From Phytophthora quininea (Eukaryota; Oomycota; Peronosporomycetes; Peronosporales; Peronosporaceae), in the NCBI GenBank assembly GCA_011947345.1, contig JAAVTG010000658.1:32573-96572 (forward strand): 64,000 bases of DNA, written 5' to 3'. Below are positions 31,405 to 42,427 of this stretch, piece after piece; the first letter of the stretch is position 1, and every line of letters starts with the position of its first letter. The translations under genes were made by a program, and so were the position numbers. The notes under the pieces were generated by a model that worked only from the letters and a program-made list of their open reading frames with translations, ran no database searches and was not told where the DNA came from.

Positions 31405-32094
31405 ATGCTTCGCAATTGCCTTAAACTAGTATTCCTGGTCATCTACCTCGCCCTCGTTGCTGCTGCTTCAACGCTAAATGAACAGCACTGATCGCAGCGA
31501 CCCCGAAGAGAGAGGAAACATTCTTGGGCTGTCGTCATTGTCAAAATGAAGAGCGGCACAAAACGCCAAGACGGAAGCGAAGGCGAAGCAACTCATTGAC
31601 GGCTGGATAACCCTGCAGTAGCCCGACGTACGTTGAAGCTGCATCGAAAGTTTGGGAAAAGGCTTACCAACAGCAAGTACTACCCGTTTTACCTCGACAT
31701 TTTGACCAAGTTCGTAAGCACCTTTGACGACTTAGCGGCAAAAGGTGTCTCTACATGGTACGTCTGGAAGGGACTTGGGCTTGACAAGATGCCAGTGCGT
31801 CGACTTGTTCACTCCGACGAGTACAAGGTGTATGCCACGTATGCTGTCAAATACGATGAGAAAGCGCTCGAGGCAAACCGGAATGTTGCGCCAACTGATG
31901 AGGAGATTCTCACCGCAAACCACAACGAACTCATGACCAGGGTGGTGCTGTGGGCAGCGCACGACAGATCCGAATAGTACGTTAAGATATCGCTGGGGAT
32001 GGACAGGTATCCTATCAATCAGCTTTTCTTCAAGACCTTCTTTGAACAGCGCAGCAAATTCCGTGCTGAAAAACAAGCAAAAGGTTTGCTGTAA
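31405..32094 (+). pseudogene. RXLR-WY effector relic
   Basis: The ATG at 31405 gives a signal peptide (MLRNCLKLVFLVIYLALVAAA), but a stop comes about 28 codons on. After scrambled leader sequence with an NEER-like segment, the frame from 31633 encodes a WY domain (KYYPFYLDILTKFVSTFDDL, WYVWKGLGLDKM, EYKVYATYAVKYDEKALEA). An in-frame stop at 31975 is followed by further matching sequence (YVKISLGMDRYP) to 32094. It belongs to the same subfamily as the intact effector at 20505 but is more diverged. At least three disabling lesions are present. Confidence 0.75.
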
Positions 32095-32310
32095 TGTGCT
32101 TCTGGTGACGATACACATCTTCTGCTACAGTTAGTAAAATCTCTTGCAGCACTTTAAGTTGTTCAAACTATCCGAAAATCCCCCTCGAGTTGCTTTCGTT
32201 AAATAACTGGTCGGCGATTCCAGCCGGAGCTGCGACTTCCCAATTTGGGAGTCACGCAGATCATCAGTGCTCGGTAGTGACGGCGATGCACTGGTGTTGG
32301 TGCTCTTAAT

Positions 32311-33111
32311 TTGATCAAGTATAAAGCTCCAACCCCTTCTCGAGATGAACCACGTAGCACTCTATGCGTGACACGAGAGAATTCGCCGTGTGGCGGCCTC
32401 AGATTTTGCTGGTGGCTGGGATCACTCGAGTCGAGTCTCGACTGGTCCAAGTTGCTGCATTCGATTCCAATACTTCGAAAAGGCTTCGTCGAGCCGACAG
32501 TCAAAACGATGGCGATTCCTTGCAAGAGGAAGAGCGAGCGTGACCTAGTATGGAGATGCCGACGAGGTTATTCCCAAGACGAGAAAGAGGCTCTATATAC
32601 TCAACAGATGAGCTGCAGCTGCAAGGAAAACGAAATGGTCAAGGAAATGTCGTCCCAAGTGAAGCACTTGATCCAAGACGAAAAACGGTTTACGTCGGTC
32701 AAGTGGCTACTAGGCTTCATTTGCTTGACGGACGACGCACTCGTGGCGAGTCCACTTTACAACGTCTACCGGAAGTTTTTATCGCCCAAGAATGTCAAGA
32801 AAGTGCTAGGTTTCGACAAGTTGTCAGACGAAGCGATCAAGGTCAGTCCCAAATACGACTACTACGTGACTCTGATGGCTGCGCACACGGACGACGTCAT
32901 GATGAACTGGGCCAGGAAAGATGCATCGACATTCGAAGCGTGGACGACATTGGGGTTGGAAAAACTTTTAGGCGCTGAGCTCATCAGGTCCGACAAAAAC
33001 AAGACCTACGTGAAGTAGGTTACCAAGGTGGATTCGGACCATGCTTGGTTGGCGAGGAATGCGTTGAGAGAGTCGTCTGAAGCGGAATTGAAGGCAAGAG
33101 TGGGTATTTAG
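32311..33111 (+). pseudogene. Second WY-effector relic
   Basis: The open frame to 33018 contains WY-like modules (LYNVYRKFLSPKNVKKVLGF, PKYDYYVTLMAAHTDDV, STFEAWTTLGLEKLL). The same frame continues beyond a stop at 33016 to 33111 (VTKVDSDHAWLARNALRE). No signal peptide, RXLR or EER is visible; the region before about 32600 does not read as an effector leader. Scraps such as TGLAGQLDGVELRKAKNYL at about 33145-33205 extend the homology. It is probably a broken, tandemly placed effector gene whose start has been lost. Confidence 0.6.
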
Positions 33112-33484
33112 CAAGTTCAACGAAAATCAGAAGAGTTTGTCAAGACGGGGTTGGCTGGACAACTTGACGGGGTTGAGTTGAGGAAGGCCAAAAACTACCT
33201 ATGTTTGTTAGATTAACTACGGTAGAGGAGTAGACATTAACGGTGATGTGAGAATGTAGTGCGCTGTATTGCTGATGTCGTCAAGATATTCCTTCAAGTA
33301 GCGATAGCTACAATGTGCCTACCAAGAAATTCAGTTCCTTCCTCAAGATCGACAAGAATTACTACGGCATATGATGGATATCTAATGGAGTTTAGCAAGA
33401 AGGACTCACATACGCTGCTTCAAAAATTTCCACTAGTAATTAATACATAGTATGCCAGTTTCTTCTCCAAACCAACTTCTTTTG
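33112..33484. other. Effector debris, otherwise non-coding
   Basis: Apart from the short effector-like peptide near 33145-33205, I see nothing supported here. It is the 3' flank of the GH5 gene. Confidence 0.4.
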
Positions 33485-34582
33485 TTATGAGGACGGCACC
33501 GCACTCCCCACAAACCGCGACAGCAATTGCAACGCCTCCGCATTCGGCGTGCGCCAGTCATCTCGCAGCAACCCATCAGTGTCTCCACCGTTCGGGTTCA
33601 CGCACCAGAACACGACTCCGCTCATTCCAAGCTGCTGCGCATACTCCGCAAACGTCATCTGCCAGGTCCAATCCTTCGCGTTCGCATGTTGTCCTCCCCA
33701 CTCTCCAATCACCAGCGGCACTTTCGTCTTCTTCAAATACCCAAAATGAGCATCCCACACTCTCTGCATATTCCCAGGAAAGTCTGCAGCACCAAAGTAC
33801 GGCTGCCACGACACCGCAGGCCCGTAAGTGTGAGGACAATACACCAGTCGGTTCTCGTTTTCCAACTGAACAGGAAACTTCTCTGCAGCTTGTAAGTTTT
33901 CACCCCAAAAGCAGGGCACGTTCTCTTCATCACAACTTGTTGTCTGCACTCCTTCCACAAAGATCAGCCAGTGAGGACAGATATCTAGTATTTTATCAGC
34001 TAGTCTCTTCGCTGCCAGTCTCCAGTCCGTCTTGACATCACCTGAGCCCCAAGTGGCTTCTCCATGAGGTTCGTTGTTTAGATCCGCCCCAATGACATTC
34101 CACTGAGTCTTGTATCTCTCAGAGAGGATCGTCCACGCTTGGACGACTGTTTCTTCACTGCAGCCTTGGGGTTCGTCGTACCACAAGGGAGAAATGGGTC
34201 CACCAGGCTGCATCACATGCAGATCCAACAGAATCAGCAACTTGTATTGCTGCAGCGTCTTGACGACGTAGTCCAGCACGTCCAAGTAGTGCACGTCCTT
34301 GTTTTCGAATTGTTCCAGGAATTTCATTTCGTTCCCCATTTTATAACGATCGATCAGGAGGTTGTTGACGACTGGGGCCACCGCTAAAGGCAGGCGGACC
34401 AGGTTAAAGTTGTTGGCGCTTAGAAACTGGCCCACCGTCGCCAACGTGGTGGAGTGGTCACCTCCCCAGAGTCCGTGGGGTACGCTGATGTCCGTCTCCA
34501 TGCCGAAGTAGCTCGCGCCTTTGAGGAAGAACGGCGAGCTGTCCAGGAAGATCGCGCCATTCGCAGCTTCGAGGTGCAGCAT
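33485..34582 (-). CDS. Glycoside hydrolase family 5-like enzyme
   Basis: This uninterrupted 365-residue TIM-barrel enzyme has the clan GH-A acid/base Glu at 171 (GADLNNEPHG) and the nucleophile Glu at 294 (VPLVIGEWGG). Other conserved sites are NLVRLPLAV, LLDLHVMQPGG and YCPHTYGP. Family members cut beta-glucans, cellulose or mannans. No signal peptide is apparent: the start LHLEAANGAIFLDSSPFFLKG already reads as the first barrel strand. The protein is therefore cytosolic or secreted unconventionally, or an upstream exon is missing. It is divergent from the helicase gene, 104 bp apart, so the promoter region is shared. Confidence 0.9.
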   Translation of the reverse strand: MLHLEAANGAIFLDSSPFFLKGASYFGMETDISVPHGLWGGDHSTTLATVGQFLSANNFNLVRLPLAVAPVVNNLLIDRYKMGNEMKFLEQFENKDVHYLDVLDYVVKTLQQYKLLILLDLHVMQPGGPISPLWYDEPQGCSEETVVQAWTILSERYKTQWNVIGADLNNEPHGEATWGSGDVKTDWRLAAKRLADKILDICPHWLIFVEGVQTTSCDEENVPCFWGENLQAAEKFPVQLENENRLVYCPHTYGPAVSWQPYFGAADFPGNMQRVWDAHFGYLKKTKVPLVIGEWGGQHANAKDWTWQMTFAEYAQQLGMSGVVFWCVNPNGGDTDGLLRDDWRTPNAEALQLLSRFVGSAVPSS

Positions 34583-34686
34583 TTTTACTATCGAAGTAAA
34601 AATATCTGATTCTGAAATGTCGATGGGTTAACTAAATTAACCCATTTGCCCTTTCCCACCCATTTTTTGGCACTTTTGATTTAGAA

Positions 34687-36191
34687 ATGAGCGAGATGGA
34701 AGCCAAGAAGGAGGAAGTGGCGGCGCCGGCCGCGGAGACGGCCACGACGGAGGAGACAGCCGCCGTGGAGGAGGTGACCCAGTCGCTGGAGGAGATCCTG
34801 GCGCTGGGCCAGGGCCTGGACGACGAGGACTACAAGGCCGAGCTGGAGGTGCTGCAGAACGACCCCAACTCGAACCTGTACTCTGCCGTCACGTTCGAGG
34901 AGCTGAACCTGTGCGTACACCTTTATTTAGAAATCACTATTGGGTTAGAAACTGACGCTACTTTTATCACATTTCCACAGCCCGGGAGCGTTGCTGAAGG
35001 GAGTGTACAACATGAAGTTCGCCAAGCCATCCAAGATCCAGTCGGTTGCTCTGCCATTGATTCTCGCCGAGTACGAAACATTCTTTTTTATTTATGGTCA
35101 TATACTTCACTAACTATGATGTCTCGTGTAGTCCTCCGGAGAATTTGATCGGACAGGCTCAGAGCGGTAGCGGCAAGACGGCTACCTTTGCTCTGGGTAT
35201 GCTGTACCGCGTGGACGTCAATTTAAAGGTTCCTCAGGCAGTTTGCGTGGGCCCCACCCGTGAGTTAGTGCGCCAGATTATGGCTGTAGTCAACGCTATG
35301 GGCAAATTCCTTGGCGTCGACACGTTCTGTGCCATCCCGGGCAACGATTTGGCTCGCGGGGAGAACGTGCAGGCTCAAGTGATCGTCGGCACGCCCGGCA
35401 AGGTGGAAGGTATGATCAAGAAGAAGCAGCTAGACACTCGTAACGTTAAGATTTTCGTCCTGGACGAGGCGGACGTCATGGTGGCGGAAGACGGCATGCG
35501 CGAGCGCTCCGTAGCCATCAAGCGCCTCATCAAGAACCGCTCGTGCCAGTTCTTGCTCTTCTCGGCCACCTACGCCGACGACGTGCGCGATTTCGCCCAG
35601 AAGATGGTGCCCGACCACAACATCATCACTGTTAAGAAGGAGAAGCTCACGTTAGACGGCATTAAGCAGTTCTGGATCGACTGCAAGTCCCGCGACAACA
35701 AATTCCAAGTTTTGTCGGACATTTTTGCCATCTTGACCATCGGCAAGTGCGTCATCTTCGTGCAGCAGCGCGAGACGGCCAAAGAGCTGACGCGCCGTAT
35801 GCGTGAGAAGGGCCACTCGGTTGGCATCCTGCACGGTGCTGACATGGCCAAAGAAGTCCGTGACCAGGTCATCGATGAGTTCCGCGCCGGCACAACCAAC
35901 GTGCTGATCACTACGAATGTTCTTGCTCGCGGTATCGATGTGGCTGGCGTGTCGCTTGTCGTGAACTTCGACATTCCACTCACTCGAGACCACCGCCCAG
36001 ACCCGGAGACGTACCTGCACCGTATCGGTCGCACGGGTCGTTTCGGTCGCAAGGGATGCGCTATCAACTTCGTCTACGACAACAAGAGCAAGCAGGACCT
36101 GGCCGAGATCGAAGAGTATTACGCGCGCCCCATCACGCAGGCTCCTGCAGACGACATCGAGGAACTCGAGAAGCTGCTTGCCTGGGAGTAA
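34687..36191 (+). CDS. DBP5: DEAD-box RNA helicase, Dbp5/DDX19 type
   Basis: Three exons (34687-34910, 34981-35070, 35132-36191) join in phase over two GT-AG introns of 70 and 61 bp. The protein (about 457 residues) has the Q motif (KPSKIQSVALPLIL), Walker A (AQSGSGKT), PTRELV, the DEAD box (LDEADVMV, the Dbp5-specific form), SAT, TTNVLARGIDV and HRIGRTGRFG. Dbp5 remodels mRNPs at the nuclear pore during mRNA export. The Glu/Ala-rich N-terminus is typical of the family. No defect is seen. Confidence 0.95.
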
Positions 36192-36347
36192 GTCAGTGCA
36201 ACGACTTAGAAGGCCAGCAAATGTGCTCCCTAGAAGCCTAGCCTTACCATAGATCAGGAGAAAGGAGCGCAGCGTACGAGACAGGAGTCAAGACATCGAA
36301 GCAATAGCATGTCAGTCCTTTCAACGTTTACTTCTCTGCATTATTAA

Positions 36348-38857
36348 CTACCAACTCAATGCCAACCCCAAAACCAGAGCAATGTGAATCCAAAACTCAG
36401 AACTCGGTGGTGAACCGACGGCAGAAGAACTTCCACACGAAGTATCGTCACAAGTAACACATTCGACTTCAGCTCCGCTGGTTTGATTACAGCGAACGTT
36501 GGAACAGCCGTCGGGTACCTCACAAACGCTGTCACAACTTGTCCCCCAGAATCCGTCCTCGCACGATTGACAAGATAGTACAGTCCCATCGACAGCATTG
36601 CACGTGACGTTCTTGCAATGACCTTCACTGCAAACTTGATCGCAGTTAGTCCCCCAGAATTGCTTCCGCATTGAGCACTGATATTCATCCCAACGTATTC
36701 GCTGACTGCAAGAGCGAAGCTCTCGTTCCTTGCTCGCAGGTAAAACTCCGTCTCGAAATCCGACGTGTTCGGGTAAAGTTCACCAAGAGATGGAGGTACC
36801 GACAGCACCACAGAAATCTCTCCCGTGTTACTGGATGTGGTGGAAATGTTGACAAATTCTGGATCGATGTCGGTCATGCCAATCGTCCACACAATAATTG
36901 TCTGCAGGGCCTTCATTTCAGTGTCTGAAAGTGAAGATACGGTATCGATAGCAGTCGACAGAAAAACTTCCACATCATACGCAGTGGCGATGCATCCACT
37001 GAACAAGCTGTACACGGACCGAGACGAAGACGACACAATATCCATGTCGGCAGTCTGTTCCCCAAGAGCAGGAACGTCCACCGACAACGGGATCGAGATG
37101 TTGATTTCCCCGTAGCCAGCATAGCAATTATATTCCATGAAATGCGGAAGTCTGCAGTCTCCAAACTGCCAGATTGAGGATTCATCAAGGTACTCGGTCG
37201 AGAGGCCAGGGAATGGGTCAGGAGCTTGGAAGGTACTGTTTAGTTGAAGGAATACCACGAAATCCGCTTGAACTCCAACTTGTGCGAGGCCTTTCAACAG
37301 AGAAAGAGACGCCTGGAACGACGGTACCAAATCGAGTTCCATTGAAATGTCGATGCCGCTTTGAGCCAGTTCGCTAGAGACGTTGCTGGTCATCTGTACG
37401 TCGTAAAACTTATTGGATCGAAGCGAGCCAGCTCGTAGACTTTCCAGTTCAGCTGTGGCGCCGACAATCGCTGTCGATCCGTGCGGTTGGAGCGATAGTT
37501 TCCTTCGTAGTTCCAGATCCATTGCGATTTCCAGGGTCAGACCAGTCTCGCCTAAAGGGATTAGGAAAGTAGCATTCTTGAGCTGTGTCGATTCTTCCAA
37601 GTCACATCCGTTCGGAGCGAAAATTGCGACTTCAAGATTGGCGTCCCCAGTCAGCGCCATCTCAATTACTTCGTCGAATCCGGAAGTGCTGATCTCTACG
37701 TCGGCGAACATGGACGCAAGCGAGATATTCAAATAGCAATCTTTGCACACGACACTGCAGCAGTCGGCTGACGGATCGGAGGTGTCGGAACAATTTCCAA
37801 ACTGGAAGATTGGATAGTTGGGCTTAGTGATCGTTACTGCGTCGTCGTTTAGGTTCCAGGATAACGTTTTCGAGCTTGTCACCGTCGAATCCTTAACTGC
37901 AGCGCACTGCAACACGCGGCAGCATCCATCGTCAGTGGAATTGTAACCGGAGCCACAGGAGCCATCGCTAGACTGGCAATCATAGCACTCACTTGGAGCT
38001 AAAGTCACACCGTCCCCTTTGTAGCCGCATGCCGTGCTACAGCCGCTATTCAGCTCGTAGAATTGCAAGGTGCACTGTAACTTCGTCCACGCTCCGTCCT
38101 CTTTCGCCCAGCATTGGTCAACGTCGACTTTTCCAGAACTACACTCCACCCCGCAGTCGTATTGGCAGGCTGAATTCTTAACAAACCCAAACGTACTCTC
38201 GTCAAGATGACGACTCAGAACTGGAGATCCTTGGCCACTTGACAAGAGGTTATCGATATCTGTTGAGTGGAATTTGACTCTGCACATGGGATACACCTCG
38301 GCGAAAGTCGCATCTGCCAATTCCAACCGAACTTCACAACGTTTTGTAGACGTCGACACTTCACTGCTTACCACGTAGAAAAACTTGTTTTCATCTCGAA
38401 ATGCAGCGCCGAAGAAGTCATTGCCAACCACGACCCGGCCGTCCAATGGATTTGGTAACTTAGCGCAGTCGTCGATCGAGATCAAAGCAACGGCCACGAT
38501 ATCTCGACCCGTTGGCGTCATGGCGGCTTTCGCTAGGAGCTGGAACCCGTCGAGGGTTATCACGTTGTTGTCACCTTGGAGATTCCACAGTGTCGTTGTC
38601 GACGTGCAGTTGTAGGCGACTTGAGTCGTCGGTGATTCTTGGGCTACCGAACTCTCAAATGCATTCCCTGAGACTGCGTAGGAAGCGAACACGTTCGTGT
38701 CGGCAGCATCGACTCGGTGTAGTCCACTTGGAACATCCCATAGAGAATCGTAACTTGGCACCACCTTGGTCTCCGGACTCAGTCTCCTGTCGAGCGATGA
38801 CAGACTTTCAGCTGTGGCTGCTACAGCACACAGCAGCAGTATGAAGTTGGCCAACAT
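36348..38857 (-). CDS. Secreted cysteine-rich surface protein with GPI-type tail (frameshift near C-terminus)
   Basis: The ATG at 38857 gives a signal peptide (MLANFILLLCAVAATA). The following roughly 730 residues hold many N-glycosylation sites and cysteine-rich segments (CQYDCGVECSSGK, CCSVVCKDCYLN). The upstream frame (to 38947) lacks such a start. Near 36680 the frame changes to one with repeated CxxGFWGTSCDSVC-type EGF-like modules, a Ser-rich spacer and a final hydrophobic stretch (FWIHIALVLGLALSW) directly before the stop, as in GPI anchor signals. The other frame lacks such a tail, so the slip is probably one base. Function is unknown; it is presumably a cell-surface or wall protein. 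Confidence 0.7.
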
Positions 38858-39191
38858 TGGCAGGCACTTGATGAAGACGAGGGAAATGTAGGAATGCAGC
38901 CATGGGGAGTCCTCGGTGGTCAAGGAGGGAACTCCATCGCAACGCAACGAGGACGATAGCTACGTACCGCCGGATAGTAGTAACACGTAAAGTCCGCCGT
39001 GCTTTCCAAACGGGAATCATTCCAATGCCTCGAGTGCTAGCAGTGGAAACATCCAGTAAGACAAGTCTGGAGCCACAGGTCAAGTCGACAACTGCTGCCG
39101 AGGAACTCTGATCAATTGCTGAGCAATGACAAAACGAAACGAAAAATATTAAAACCCAACAGCACCGAAGCGAAGGTCTCTTCTATCTTGC

Positions 39192-40536
39192 TTACACGCT
39201 GAAAAAGTTGAGCTGCTTGTCGTCTCCGCCCGTGACGAACGCGACGCTCGACGTATCGTCCTCGCTCTGGTTCCTCCACGCGAGGTCCAGCAATTTGCCG
39301 TCGTGGGCTTTCACAGTGTGCAGAGGGATTGTGCTACGCACATCCCAAACCTTCGCCGCGCCGTCGTATCCGCCAGACACAAACAGGTTCTCGTTGCTCG
39401 GGTGCCAGTCCACCGAGCTCACCCACTCCTTGTGCGACCGGAATGTGCGCTGCACAAGACTATCGCCGCTCTGCTGAGCTCGCGGGTCCCACAACCGAAC
39501 GCAGTTGTCTGGGTGCGCCGTCAGGATTAATCCGTTGGCGTTGACACTCAAATCCGACACCGCTCGGTTGCCCACAAGCGACTGCGAGCAGGACTGGGTC
39601 ACTAGGTCCCAGATCCGCACGTTACGGTCACTGCCAGCCGACACTACCACGTCCTCATCATGCTCCGAGCTCTTGGGCTGGAATGCCACACCAGTCACGT
39701 AGCTCGTGTGTCCAACCAGCACCATCTCGGCCTCCAACTGCTGGAAACTTGCAACCGCACCAGTCTCCGATTTTTTCTTCGATCGCTCTCCACTCTCGTC
39801 ACTCTCCGGGGTCTTCCACACTCGAACAGTATTATCCCAACTGGCCGTCACCACTCTCTTCCCAGAAGCATGCATCTGCACAGCGTCGACACTGTTTAAA
39901 TGGCCTGTCAAGGCCGCCATGGGCGTCAATTTATGGGTCTTGTCGCTATACTTCCAGAGCTGCGCCAACTGATCTTTGCCACTACTGGCGACCACAAACT
40001 CGCCCGGTTTGTTGGTCGAGACGCTGACTGCTTTGATGGCTCCCTGATGAGCTTTCACCGAGGCCTTGCAGTCTCCTTGGGCGTCGTACACTCGCAGTAC
40101 ACCATCGTAGCAGCCAGTCACCACCAGCGTCTCGTCAATAGCAGAGACAGCACTGACCCAATCTGGATGGTCGTCACTCTTTTGCTTTTCCGGAGCAGGC
40201 AGCGCTTCCACATATTCCAGAGTCAGTAGAGACTCCTCCGAGACCTCACTCGTCTGAAGGTATTTGCTGAGGGTGGAGCGGAGGAATAGCCCATCAATTA
40301 AAAAGTCAAAAGGACGGGGCTGATCGCCGGTGTTGAGCAAGTGGTTGACCACTTGCGAGAGGCCTCGACGACTAAGGCGAGTGGGGACGGCGAACGGCGT
40401 CTCCGTCACGCGGATCGACGCGTCTTTGGTCACGAACTTGACACGAACCTGGAATATAAGAAAGAGGTCTTTAAATATGTGGTGGTGAGGTGGTGGTGAT
40501 TGGTGGTGAGTTTACCTGCGGGCCTTCCTCGTCCAT
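39192..40536 (-). CDS. YTM1: Ribosome biogenesis WD40 protein WDR12/Ytm1
   Basis: Exon 1 (40516-40536, MDEEGPQ) and exon 2 (39192-40448) splice in phase over a 67-bp intron to give MDEEGPQVRVKFVTKDASI, the start of the NLE (MIDAS-interacting) domain. Seven WD repeats follow (for example DWVSAVSAIDETLVVTGCYDG, VVTASWDNTVRVWK, WVSSVDWHPSNENLFVSGGYDG). Ytm1/WDR12 forms the PeBoW complex with Pes1/Nop7 and Bop1/Erb1 and is removed by the Rea1 ATPase during 60S subunit maturation. The protein is complete at about 420 residues. Confidence 0.92.
40449..40515 (-). other. Intron of the WDR12/Ytm1 gene
   Basis: The minus strand reads GTAAAC...TTCCAG. The first exon is only 21 bp long. Splicing preserves the frame and supplies the family's N-terminus. 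Confidence 0.9.
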
Positions 40537-40817
40537 GATTGATGCAGTTGGCGCAATGCCGTTTCGAGTTTGACTGGAGCAAAACAATGCGTCGGAAAAC
40601 AGAGGGAGTCAGTGTCAAGATATGTGGTAAAAGGAGGTGGTGTGGATTACATAATATGTACGAATCTACTACTATTATATTAGCACACGTCGCATGGGTA
40701 TCAAAAAGGCAACTTCACAAACGCATTTCATCCCTACCTTTTGCACAACCGATTGGTGTGCTTTATTCCTACAAGAAACCCAGCGATTGTCCCTAGGGGG
40801 CCAAGAAGAACATGGTC

Positions 40818-41500
40818 CTAGTCGTCTGCTTGCACGTCGCGCAAAAGGATGACCACCACCACAATCACCCCGAAAAGAGTCCACCAGTTGGTGTTGCCGG
40901 TCTTGTCGACGAACTTGCGGATCTCTGCGGTTTGGTGGTTTTGCTGGCTTGCTACGAGGTCAACTCGACACTCTAAAGCCGCGAACTTGTTAGTGTCCGC
41001 GAGAACGTCATCTTGAGTAGATGCGGAACGAATACGCTCAAGTTGGTGCTCTGGAAGCGGATCGGACACTTCGAATCGGCAAACACATTTGACATTTCCT
41101 TTCCTTGGAGAGCTTGACGGTTCAGTTGCCGGAATCAAGTAGTTCCAGTACTGCAGAGTGCAGTGTACGGACCACATCTCCCTCCACCCATGACCACCAA
41201 CTTGTTCGAGTGACCACCGCGACGTCTGCGGTCGAAAGTGCTTTCTTGAGTACACATCGTACTTCGCAGCCAGCTTCACTTCCCAGTCGACAGCTTGAAA
41301 TCTGCCGCATCTTGAGCTTGAATCGAGTAATAACTGCCTCCAAAATGTTTAATACCCTCATCTTGTAGAGAAAGTAACGAGGTCAGTTTGCGTGCAGCAA
41401 GTGGGAATGGCTCACCAAGTTGGTCTCGAGAAAATGTTGCTTCACGAAAGTGCAAACTTGCCAGTTGAGAGCATGCCCTCAACCGGGACATTCGTGAACA
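40818..41500 (-). pseudogene. NYN-like membrane protein relic
   Basis: Minus-strand frames give FGGSYYSIQAQDAADFKL (compare FYRGAYFRIEEADVKAF in the relic at 41392), then KLVVMGGG, then a long C-terminal frame. That frame has RIRSASTQDDVLADTNKFAALE, VDKTGNTNWWTLFGVIVVVVILL and a short tail ending at 40818. The order matches the NYN-like gene at 30126: NYN strands, coiled coil, membrane anchor. Several frame changes occur between 41130 and 41350. It is convergent with WDR12 intergenic sequence and head-to-head with the next relic. Confidence 0.5.
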
Positions 41501-42123
41501 CATGCAAGCCCAATTTCACGAATATTCAGCGCATGCCGTGGCGCAGCCTGATGAGCCTACTGCGTTTTATCGCGGCGCCTACTTTCGCATTGAAGAAGCA
41601 GACGTCAAGGCTTTCAAAGCTGCTGGGTGGGATCTGCGACCTAAGAGCTCTGTGGAACATCGCACGCTTGAAAATCTTCTGCAGCGAAATTTAACGCACT
41701 ACACGGGCGACGTGAAGAAGACGTTGGTCATCGTGGGTGGATCTTTGCTTATGTGTTGCAGGACCGAGTGGAGATGTACCTTGATGCCGGGTGGTCTGTG
41801 CAGCTTTACTGCTTCCGTGATAAAGACAGCGGAAGATCGTGAAAGGAAGCTCGACGTCGCAGCTTCTGTTCGAAAGCCGCTACGCGCTGGAAACTCGACT
41901 GGATCGCTTGCAGAAGATGGTTGCCAAGCTCAAGACAGAATTTGTCGAGCAGAAGAGTGAGCTTAAGACTTATAAGGTTGTGGTTCGAAACGGATGGGCT
42001 CACCAACGCAAGGAGAACGAGCGAGTGATGGAATTCGAGTGTGCACGCTTGGATCGCATTTGGCGACTGCAGCACGATATGGCCGTCGCAGATCTGGACG
42101 CAGTGAAGATGGCGATCAGCTAG
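41392..42123 (+). pseudogene. NYN-like protein relic
   Basis: Plus-strand frames encode FYRGAYFRIEEADVKAFKAAGWDL, ENLLQRNLTHYTGDVKKTLVIVGG and, after a slip near 41745, DRVEMYLDAGWSVQLYCFRDKD, closely matching the gene at 30126 (KTLVVAGG..., LALDWRVEFDCFKK). A further slip leads to a coiled-coil tail (ALETRLDRLQKMVAKLKTEFVEQ) that stops at 42123 without a membrane segment. It lies head-to-head with the minus-strand relic at 40818-41500, so the two may be an inverted duplication. Confidence 0.5.
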
Positions 42124-42427
42124 GCGATGGAGGTCATTGCAGCGTGTCTTCAGCTTTTCCTTAGTCATTTTTTTACTGCTGCCAAAGCAATATATTAGTT
42201 GTTGTTGGATGAAAAGCTTATGGAAAATCTACTGGCAATGAAAAAAAAAACTGTAGAAATTTGTTGGAATGTAGTCACCGAGGCGTTGTTGCAATAAGCA
42301 AGAAATTATCGTCACAAACAAGTCAAACTTCGTTTTCAGCACACCACAATCGTTGCAAAATTGCAGCTGGGAGACAACAAATTCACGGAAGTGATATTGT
42401 TTTATTTTCTTGTTAGTAGCGACAGCA

